45,671 nucleotides of DNA from the NCBI RefSeq assembly GCF_000236035.1, contig NZ_JH393258.1:271076-316746 (forward strand), read 5' to 3'. This document shows, in pieces, positions 36,098-43,244 of this stretch. The DNA comes from Vreelandella boliviensis LC1. Lineage in GTDB: Bacteria; Pseudomonadota; Gammaproteobacteria; Pseudomonadales; Halomonadaceae. How positions within the stretch are numbered: position 1 is the stretch's first letter; each line of letters begins with the position of its first letter. Under the pieces are notes generated by a model, which made no database searches, was not told the origin of the DNA, and saw nothing but the letters and a program-made list of their open reading frames with translations. A program made the position numbers and the translations under genes.

Positions 36098-37108
36098 TTA
36101 CTCCAGGTCTTCTTTTGTAAGCTGCTTGCGATCCGCCAGATCAGCCTGGACTTGCTCAAGCGCATCGGCGGTTGGAAGGATCAAACCGATATCCTTAAGC
36201 AGACCACCTTCACCAATCATCATGTCAGATGCGAACATTTCCGCGTATTCATACATGACCGGCACTTCGTCAGCATGCTGGTTCTTGATGTAGAAGAACA
36301 TGGTACGTGCAACCGGATATTCGTCGTTAGCGATCGTTTCTGGTGTAGGGTCAACACCATCAATGCTAGAACCGATCAGCACGTGGTCGTTCTCTTCAAG
36401 GAAGGAGTAACCGAATACACCAAAGGCAGTCGTATCCTGGGTCAGACGTTGAACGATCAGGTTGTCGTTTTCACCGCCGTCAACCCAGCCGCCATCGGTA
36501 CGAATATCGGAGTACTCTTCACCGTATTCTGGAAAGCTTTCGGAAGCGGCTTCCATAATCAACTCATCGAAAGAGTCACGGGTGCCCGAGGTGGTCGGTG
36601 GCCCTACGATGACGATTTCACGGTCAGGCAATGAAGCGTCGATCTGGCTCCAGTTGGTGTAAGGGTTTTTCACCAACTCACCATCAACTGGTACCATATC
36701 GGCGACCGCAAGGAATATCTGCTCACGGGTAACCGGCATCGGCTCATTTTCATTGGACTGAGCAAAGGCAATACCATCGCTGCCGATATAGACTTCAGTG
36801 ATATCAGTAACGCCGTTTTCTACACAGCGCTCGAACTCAGACACCTTCATACGACGAGAGGAGTTGGTAACATCCGGCGTACCGGTGCCAACACCGTTAC
36901 AGAACAGACGCATACCGCCACCTGAACCTGTACCCTCAATGACGGGTGTTGGGTAGTTGGTCGTCGCACCAAACTCTTCCGCTACAAAGCTGGAGAATGG
37001 GTAAACAGTACTGGAACCTACGATATTGATCTGCTCACGTGCTTGGGCAACACCGGCAACGCTCATTACGGCAGCTGCTAGCACGGTAGTTTTTAGAATA
37101 CGGTTCAT
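36098..37108 (-). CDS. pstS: Periplasmic phosphate-binding protein PstS
   Basis: A 336-residue binding protein with a Sec signal cut after AQA (MNRILKTTVLAAAVMSVAGV start). Phosphate-site segments are visible as GSSTVYPFSSF, EGTGSGGGMRLFC and TTSGTRDSFDEL. High-affinity PstS proteins select phosphate over arsenate, an advantage in a cell that makes arsenate in its own periplasm. A Pho box lies 61 bases upstream and a strong hairpin follows the gene. The tail DLADRKQLTKEDLE is acidic. Confidence 0.95.
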   Translation of the reverse strand: MNRILKTTVLAAAVMSVAGVAQAREQINIVGSSTVYPFSSFVAEEFGATTNYPTPVIEGTGSGGGMRLFCNGVGTGTPDVTNSSRRMKVSEFERCVENGVTDITEVYIGSDGIAFAQSNENEPMPVTREQIFLAVADMVPVDGELVKNPYTNWSQIDASLPDREIVIVGPPTTSGTRDSFDELIMEAASESFPEYGEEYSDIRTDGGWVDGGENDNLIVQRLTQDTTAFGVFGYSFLEENDHVLIGSSIDGVDPTPETIANDEYPVARTMFFYIKNQHADEVPVMYEYAEMFASDMMIGEGGLLKDIGLILPTADALEQVQADLADRKQLTKEDLE

Positions 37109-37169
37109 GCGAAAAACTCCTGTTCATGTAGGGATCTAACCTTCGCAAGACACACCTTGCACTGGTTCC

Positions 37170-37187
37170 ATGACAACTTCATGACAG
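37170..37187 (-). promoter_or_regulatory. Pho box upstream of pstS
   Basis: The minus strand reads CTGTCATGAAGTTGTCAT: a perfect CTGTCAT, four bases, then TTGTCAT (13 of 14 defined positions). It lies 61 bases before the pstS start. PhoB activation under phosphate limitation is strongly indicated. Confidence 0.85.
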
Positions 37188-37238
37188 GGAGAAAAACGTG
37201 GAAAAGTTTTCGTTACGTGGGAGCAATCAAGCTTTACT

Positions 37239-37970
37239 TCACCACAAAAGCCCAAGCGCGGCGAAGGTGCATAAAGCCAACGAGGCCCCTTGCAGTAGGC
37301 GTCTATCCATGCGGTGGGCAACGGCATCTGCCAATGCGTTACCGATTAATACCGCGGGTAGAAAGGTAATCGCGACTTGGAAATGCCATAGTTGAATCTG
37401 GTCTGCTAAGGCGAGGGTGATTAAGGTCAACATGGAGGTCAAAATGAAAAAAGCGGCTAAATTGCCCCGCATGCGATCAGCCGGTAAGCCGTGCATCAAC
37501 AGTACGATGGGCGGGCCGCCAATGGCGGCGACGGTGCCGAAAATGCCGGAGAGTATACCGGCGCAAAACAGGGTTATGCGGTTTACCGGTAGTTGAAAGC
37601 GGCACAAGGTGACCAGTACCGCAAACAGCACGATAACCGCAATCAGCTTTTCCAATACAAACATCGGCGCGGCGAGCAACAGCCAGATACCCAACGCATT
37701 GCCGGGAAGACGCCCCACTAGCGCCATACCAATGGAATCCAGGCGCACCTCATGCCAGTAGTGACGAACCATCATCAGCGAAACGGTAAATCCAAATAGC
37801 ACCAGAATGACCGGCACCAGCCGCGGCTCAAGCATCAACAGCAGCGGCGCACCGATAACGGCTAAACCAAAACCGGTAGCGCGCTGTACAAAGGCGCCCA
37901 GCAGAAGTACGCCGGAACAGGCCAACCAGGCACTCATGGGCATATTGACCCACGCCAGCAGGCTATCCAT
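37239..37970 (-). CDS. TauE/SafE-family membrane exporter
   Basis: A 243-residue membrane protein of the sulfite/organosulfonate exporter (TauE/SafE) family with about seven or eight hydrophobic segments. Family features are the GFGLAVIGAP loop near the start and IFGTVAAIGGPPIVLLM in the second half. The substrate is unknown; members move sulfite, sulfoacetate or other organic anions. It lies alone between pstS and a drug exporter gene. Confidence 0.85.
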   Translation of the reverse strand: MDSLLAWVNMPMSAWLACSGVLLLGAFVQRATGFGLAVIGAPLLLMLEPRLVPVILVLFGFTVSLMMVRHYWHEVRLDSIGMALVGRLPGNALGIWLLLAAPMFVLEKLIAVIVLFAVLVTLCRFQLPVNRITLFCAGILSGIFGTVAAIGGPPIVLLMHGLPADRMRGNLAAFFILTSMLTLITLALADQIQLWHFQVAITFLPAVLIGNALADAVAHRMDRRLLQGASLALCTFAALGLLW

Positions 37971-38005
37971 TAGTGCTGTTCATCCCTACGGTTCATTCCT
38001 GCCAG

Positions 38006-39202
38006 TTATCCCTGTTGTTCTTCATCGGTAGGCGCTTTGGTGAGTTTGCGCACGCCAATATTGCCCAGTAACGCAGCACCTAGCATGGTGAGTACCATGG
38101 GCCAGAGGTGCTCAACCTCAAAGAGTCCTACCATAACGCCCGCGAACGCACCGCAGGTAAATTGGATGCCGCCCAGCAGCGCTGTGGCCGTGGCGCTGAT
38201 ATGGCCAAAATGATCCAACAGCGACGAGATCGCGTTGGGGGTAATCAGCCCGATCATACCGGTAAATAGCATAATCAGCGGCACCACAATCGCTAGCGTC
38301 GCTATATCCAAGGCGGTCACCGCCACTAGCCCTAGCGCCGCCACCAGCTGTATCAGCAAACCTAGGCGCAAATTTTGCTGGGGAGTGCGCTTACGTAACA
38401 GGTGAATATTGACCCGATTAGACAGCGCAATTACCACCACGTTGACCCCAAACACCAGCGGATAGGTGGCTGGCGAGAGGCCAAAATAGTCAAGATATAG
38501 AAACGGCGAAGCGGTCACGAAGGCAAACAGGCCCGCGAAGGAGGCAGCAACCGCGCAGATATAGCCCATGCCTTCACGATGCTTAAGTACACTGGCGTAG
38601 TTGCGGATGACCTGCCGCGGAGAAGCGGCGGGCAGAGACATATCGCGGGTTTCAGGCAAGCGCGTGCCTAATAGCCAGAGTAAAAAGCCTGCATAGACGG
38701 CCAAGAACACAAAAATTAGCCACCAACCGGCAATATGCAACAATAAACTACCCACGGTAGGCGCCACTAGCGGCGCCAGCATCATAATCATCGCCATGGT
38801 CGACATGACTTTAGCGGCCTCGCGTCCACTAAAGCAGTCGCGCACAATCGCCGCCGAATTGACGACACAGGCCCCGCCCCCCAGCGCCTGGATAAACCGC
38901 CAAACCAACAGCGTGGGCAAACTGTCTACCAGGGTAATGGCAAGGCTTGCCAACATAAACACCATCAGTCCACCCAGGAGCACCGGCTTCCTGCCCATGC
39001 GATCCGAAAGTGGCCCAAAACATAGCTGGCCCAACGCAAAGCCGAACAAAAACACGCTAATGGAGAGTTCTGTGCGATGAATACTTGCCCCGATGCTCTC
39101 CGCAATAACCCCCATGGCGGGCAAGTAGGCATCAATAGCAAAAGGCGCCAGCGCCGTGTTGGCGGCAACCAACAGAGCTACCCGGCGAGGATTAAGGTCC
39201 AT
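38006..39202 (-). CDS. Bcr/CflA-family drug resistance MFS exporter
   Basis: A 398-residue MFS transporter of the Bcr/CflA multidrug group, with twelve membrane segments. The loop 2-3 motif GPLSDRMGRKPVLLGG and the segment C region GGGACVVNSAAIVRD are typical. It probably expels small toxic compounds by proton antiport. It is 35 bases upstream of the TauE/SafE gene on the same strand, so the two may share a transcript. No link to arsenic is evident. Confidence 0.88.
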   Translation of the reverse strand: MDLNPRRVALLVAANTALAPFAIDAYLPAMGVIAESIGASIHRTELSISVFLFGFALGQLCFGPLSDRMGRKPVLLGGLMVFMLASLAITLVDSLPTLLVWRFIQALGGGACVVNSAAIVRDCFSGREAAKVMSTMAMIMMLAPLVAPTVGSLLLHIAGWWLIFVFLAVYAGFLLWLLGTRLPETRDMSLPAASPRQVIRNYASVLKHREGMGYICAVAASFAGLFAFVTASPFLYLDYFGLSPATYPLVFGVNVVVIALSNRVNIHLLRKRTPQQNLRLGLLIQLVAALGLVAVTALDIATLAIVVPLIMLFTGMIGLITPNAISSLLDHFGHISATATALLGGIQFTCGAFAGVMVGLFEVEHLWPMVLTMLGAALLGNIGVRKLTKAPTDEEQQG

Positions 39203-39385
39203 GGGTCTCCTTAAGGCGATAGTGTACGCACTAAAATAGATAGGCCGCTAATAGTAGCCGATTTAAAGACATTTGTCGGGGCTGAACACTATCGATACAG
39301 GTCTATCGCAGATAGAAAGAGCGAAAAAAAGCAAAACTGCGTTAGCCCTGGGAGATGGCCAGGGGCTTATCAAGGTAAGGGGAGC

Positions 39386-39904
39386 TTAGTGGTGCGTGGT
39401 GGCGTCTTGCGACTCAAGCATCTCAACCAGTGGCTGAAACTGCTCACGGTTATGCTCGTTCATGTGCATCAAAATACGGTGGGCTTCCAGGATGCGATCA
39501 CGCAGCCCTTCTTCATCTGCTGGCTCTTGGGGAAGCTCCTCAAGCTCATTGTTGAGCGTGGTCGTCTGCTGTAGCGGTGCTTCCATCAGCGTGAAAAAGC
39601 GCGAAAAGCCCATCACGTCCAACATCTGGCGCACGTCAGGATTATCGACAATAATCGTCGGTGGCTGCTCCAAGCGCCCTTTCACCGCCATCGCGACTTT
39701 GGCCAGAAAGCCAAGCGCCGTCGAATCCACGTTGGTGGCTTCACGCAGGTCGATCAATACGGCAAGCAATCCCGGCGTCTCGGCGAGACGTTGGGCCTGG
39801 GTATCCAGCGTTGCGCAGAGCGTCAAGCGCACATCACCGCACAGCTTTAGAACAAAAACACCAGAATCGAACGCCGCTTTAATACGGCCTTCTTCAATCA
39901 GCAT
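39386..39904 (-). CDS. STAS-domain anti-sigma-factor antagonist
   Basis: A 172-residue protein with an N-terminal STAS domain (residues ~1-105): LKLCGDVRLTL, LIDLREATNVDSTALGFLAK with the serine that is normally phosphorylated, and DNPDVRQMLDVMGFSRFF. A helical acidic C-terminal part follows. I prefer the ATG at 39904 over a TTG at 39910. It overlaps the PP2C regulator gene by 11 bases. The phosphatase encoded there probably dephosphorylates this protein, in a partner-switching pathway like HsbR/HsbA of Pseudomonas. No anti-sigma kinase gene is in view. Confidence 0.88.
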   Translation of the reverse strand: MLIEEGRIKAAFDSGVFVLKLCGDVRLTLCATLDTQAQRLAETPGLLAVLIDLREATNVDSTALGFLAKVAMAVKGRLEQPPTIIVDNPDVRQMLDVMGFSRFFTLMEAPLQQTTTLNNELEELPQEPADEEGLRDRILEAHRILMHMNEHNREQFQPLVEMLESQDATTHH

Positions 39905-41099
39905 GACCAAATCCGCTCACCATCATGATTGTAATATCATCGGGTAAAGCATCGCGCTCTTGGTTGGCATCAAACTCCGCGTCCCCTTCTGCAAGGAGTG
40001 CGTTTGTTTCTGCTAGCCGGTCGCGCAACTGCTCAAGCGTGACACTCTCGCTTACTAATTGCTCAAGCTCCTTGAGCCGCGTGTCGAGCGTTTTACCCGG
40101 CAAGCATTCCAATACTCCATCCGAGCAGAGCCATAGCCGAAATTTATTCGGCAGCGCACAACTCAGCGAAGGATACTCCACATCGGGGAAAAGGCCTACC
40201 GGCATTCCCTCGCCTTCTAACCGGCGTAGCTCTCCCTCTGCCGCCAACAAAGGCATAGGAAGCTGCGCGCCAAGCGAATAGTGAAGAGTATGTGCCTCAT
40301 GGTCAATAACACCGACAAATAAGGTGGCATGTTTGCCAATATCGGTGCCCTGCAGCTCACGGTTCATCGCCTTTAGCCAATCAGGTGGCAAGTTTTCCGG
40401 ATGCTGACCATCCCACTCACTCAACCAACGGTTGCATAAATATTTGAGCAGCACCGTGACAAACGCCGAAGAAGCGCCATGTCCCGACACATCAGCGAAA
40501 TAGAAGGCACTGTAACGCTCGTTATAACGCTGATAATCGAGGAAATCACCAGACAAATAGAGCGAAGGGGCAAATACGTAATCGTAATACACCCCGTTAA
40601 TCACTTTGGGGCGTAGCGGTAATAAACGCCGCTGGATATGCCCCCCGCTCTGCTGATCCATCCGCAACAGCGCTAAGTGTGTCTCTAGGCTTTCATTTAA
40701 CTCCGCCAGCCGTGCATGATCACGCTCGCGCTCCAACGCCAAATCGTTAAGCTCAATGGCCTTACGGATCATTCGCCGCAACAGCTCAGCGTGACGCAGT
40801 GGATGAACAATATAATCCACCAATCCCACATCAATGGCCTTGATCAAGTCGGCATCCTGGCGCGAGTCGCTGACCACCAGCGTGGGTAGGCGACGCGTTA
40901 ATTGCGACCATTGCTGCCTGGGAACCGCTCGGGCATGAGCAACGATGAACGCCGTGTCATCGGGTAAATGCTCGATATCCTCAGCGGCAAACACCCACAT
41001 GCCGTTGCAGGTAATCGCTTCAGCCAGCGCATCGCGTTCACGACCGGGCTCGTCGATTACCGCGATCAACTGCTTAGAATGATCCATCATATGCCTCAA
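39894..41099 (-). CDS. Response regulator-like protein with PP2C (SpoIIE) phosphatase domain
   Basis: A 401-residue protein: an N-terminal receiver-like domain (1-125), a coiled-coil linker (~130-160, LALERERDHARLAELNESLE) and a C-terminal SpoIIE/PP2C phosphatase domain (~170-400) with SGDFLDY, FADVSGHG, WLCSDGVLEC and DDITIMMV metal-site motifs. The receiver appears degenerate: the expected acceptor strand reads TAFIVAHAR without Asp, so classical phosphorylation is unlikely. It overlaps both the mlaA-like gene before it and the STAS gene after it. The STAS protein is the likely substrate. Confidence 0.88.
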   Translation of the reverse strand: MRHMMDHSKQLIAVIDEPGRERDALAEAITCNGMWVFAAEDIEHLPDDTAFIVAHARAVPRQQWSQLTRRLPTLVVSDSRQDADLIKAIDVGLVDYIVHPLRHAELLRRMIRKAIELNDLALERERDHARLAELNESLETHLALLRMDQQSGGHIQRRLLPLRPKVINGVYYDYVFAPSLYLSGDFLDYQRYNERYSAFYFADVSGHGASSAFVTVLLKYLCNRWLSEWDGQHPENLPPDWLKAMNRELQGTDIGKHATLFVGVIDHEAHTLHYSLGAQLPMPLLAAEGELRRLEGEGMPVGLFPDVEYPSLSCALPNKFRLWLCSDGVLECLPGKTLDTRLKELEQLVSESVTLEQLRDRLAETNALLAEGDAEFDANQERDALPDDITIMMVSGFGHAD

Positions 41100-41965
41100 T
41101 TGGTGGCTTCTTCGCCACCAAAGTCGCTATCATCCTGGTCACTGTTGTCAAAGCCGCTATCTTCAAAACTATTATCTTCAAAATCAGCGTCATCAAAATC
41201 GCTGACATCAAATTCGAAGGTTTCGCTGGCAAAGGGGTCATCACCCAATACTCCATCGCTCACCTCAAACTGACGGCTCTGTAAGTAAGCGTCACGAATG
41301 AAACGGTAGCGATCACCGCGAATTAACGCTTCCTGGTCAAGCAAGCCCGCTCTAATATCAATCACATTCAGTGCGGTAAGGCTTAGTCGAACGGCATCAT
41401 CGTCAACGTAGGTAACAGGATAGGACGCCATATCAGCCGGCATACCGGTGGTATCCCGTAACGTGCTGGGGCCGAAGAAAGGCAGCACCAAATAGCGCGA
41501 ATCTTGCCAACCCCACACAGCCAAAGTTTGACCGAAATCCTCTTTATCCGCGGTAATTTCCATCAGGGTGGCATAATCTAATAAGCCACCAATGCCTACC
41601 GTGGAGTTAATCAAAAAACGCGATGTGGCGAGGCCTGCATTCTTCGGTTTGCCTTGCAGCACGCTATTAAGCACGGTACGCAATTCGCCTAAGTTGGAGA
41701 AAAAATTACCCACCCCGGTTTCCACTGGGTCTGGGGTAATGGTGCGATAGCCTTTTGCCACCGGCTTAAGCGCGTAGCGATCTAGCACATCGTTAAATGT
41801 AAACACTTTGCGGTTAAAGCCTTCCCATGGATCTTCGGGAGCAGCATTTTCCGTCATTTGAGTACTGGCACAGCCGCCGGTTGCGAGTAACGTCACCATC
41901 AGTAGTGGCACCCCTTTGCTACGCAGCGAAAGCGCAGGCTTCTCGTTATTTAACCACTGCCACAT
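41096..41965 (-). CDS. mlaA: Outer-membrane lipid asymmetry lipoprotein MlaA (VacJ)
   Basis: A 289-residue lipoprotein of the MlaA family, which removes mislocalised phospholipids from the outer membrane. A signal with lipobox-like TGGC precedes the mature start. Family motifs are DPWEGFNRKVFTFND, NFFSNL and GLLDYATLM. I start it at the ATG at 41965 (AAGGA seven bases upstream) rather than the TTG at 41983. The C-terminus carries about 55 residues of strongly acidic, repeat-like sequence (FDDADFEDNSFEDSG), absent from typical MlaA. Its stop overlaps the start of the PP2C gene (ATGA). No other mla genes are adjacent. Confidence 0.92.
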   Translation of the reverse strand: MWQWLNNEKPALSLRSKGVPLLMVTLLATGGCASTQMTENAAPEDPWEGFNRKVFTFNDVLDRYALKPVAKGYRTITPDPVETGVGNFFSNLGELRTVLNSVLQGKPKNAGLATSRFLINSTVGIGGLLDYATLMEITADKEDFGQTLAVWGWQDSRYLVLPFFGPSTLRDTTGMPADMASYPVTYVDDDAVRLSLTALNVIDIRAGLLDQEALIRGDRYRFIRDAYLQSRQFEVSDGVLGDDPFASETFEFDVSDFDDADFEDNSFEDSGFDNSDQDDSDFGGEEATN

Positions 41966-41996
41966 GACATTTTCCTTTTTCAATTCCGCTGCACAC

Positions 41997-43118
41997 TTAC
42001 AAACGCCGAATTACTACACTGCCTGCGCTATATCCTGCTCCAAAGGAGCAAATTACACCAATGTCACCCTCCACCAGCCCCTCGCGATGGAGGTGGAAGG
42101 CGATGATTGAGCCCGCGGAGCTGGTATTGGCGTAACGATCCAAAATGATCGGCGCCTGAGCTTCACTCGGGTCATAACCCAATACTTTACGGGCAATCAA
42201 ATCGTTCATATGCCGGTTAGCCTGATGAAGCCACATGCGTTTAAGATCACTACCGGCTAACTCTAAGGAGGCCAAATGATCGGTGATCAGTTTAGCCACC
42301 ATCGGGCAAACCTCTCTAAACACTCGCCGCCCTTCCTGCACAAAAAGCTTATCCAAGGCCAGCGGATCGCTGTCCGTTACGCGGTTAAGAAAGCCAGCAT
42401 TATTGCGGATCGCGTTGGAAAACTGGGTGACTAACCGTGTGCCGAGGATTTCGAACTGCTCATCGGCAATCGCGACGGCGCTATTTTCTAGTACCACTGC
42501 TGTGCAAGCATCGCCGAAAATGAAGTGGCTGTCACGGTCTCGGAAGTTGAGGTGCGCCGAGCAAATTTCCGGATTAACCACCAAGGCGCGCTTAACACTA
42601 CCTGAAGCTATGGCATTGGCAGCCGTTTCCACAGCAAACGTTGCTGAGCTACAGGCCACGTTCATATCAAATCCGTAGCCGCTTGTTTCCAGGGCATGCT
42701 GCACTTCTACCGCCAAGGCGGGATAGGCGCGCTCTAAGTTTGAGCAGGCAACGATCACCAGCTCGATGTCAGCAGCATCTACCTTGGCAGCGGCCAACGC
42801 CTGCCGCGCAGCGGCGGTCGCCATCTCGCACTGAATCGAAGGTTCGTCATTGCCCCGCTGAGGCAGTTTAGGCCGCATACGCTGTGGGTCAAGGATTCCT
42901 GACGCATCAAGCACGTAACGGCTCTGAATACCGGAGGCTTTTTCGATAAATTCGCTGCTTGAAGGCGCCAGCGGTTCGCGCTCGCCGCGCGCAATGGCGC
43001 CGGCGTGCTGTTCATTCTCGCTGTTTACCCAAGCATTAAATGCCGCCACCAGGGCCGCATTATCAATGGCGTGTTCCGGTGTATAGAGTCCTGTACCGGT
43101 AATCACCACATGTGTCAT
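41997..43118 (-). CDS. Beta-ketoacyl-ACP synthase III (FabH-like, long form)
   Basis: A 373-residue thiolase-fold condensing enzyme. The catalytic triad is visible as C156 in NVACSSATF, His in WLHQANRHMND and Asn in RYANTSSAG. It is about 55 residues longer than E. coli FabH, with an insert near residues 30-95. This resembles the Pseudomonas PA3286-type enzyme, which feeds beta-oxidation-derived octanoyl-CoA into fatty-acid synthesis. It ends 31 bases before the mlaA start, so it opens a lipid/envelope operon. Confidence 0.88.
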   Translation of the reverse strand: MTHVVITGTGLYTPEHAIDNAALVAAFNAWVNSENEQHAGAIARGEREPLAPSSSEFIEKASGIQSRYVLDASGILDPQRMRPKLPQRGNDEPSIQCEMATAAARQALAAAKVDAADIELVIVACSNLERAYPALAVEVQHALETSGYGFDMNVACSSATFAVETAANAIASGSVKRALVVNPEICSAHLNFRDRDSHFIFGDACTAVVLENSAVAIADEQFEILGTRLVTQFSNAIRNNAGFLNRVTDSDPLALDKLFVQEGRRVFREVCPMVAKLITDHLASLELAGSDLKRMWLHQANRHMNDLIARKVLGYDPSEAQAPIILDRYANTSSAGSIIAFHLHREGLVEGDIGVICSFGAGYSAGSVVIRRL

Positions 43119-43244
43119 GCCAATCTCCTCTAAGCGGCTTGCCGACGTGACCGGCCATCAATGTAGCGTGCGACTTACGGCGAAACCATCACGTTACTGT
43201 GTGCGTAAAATAGCGGTTTTTCCAGCACCTTTTTCCAACCACTG

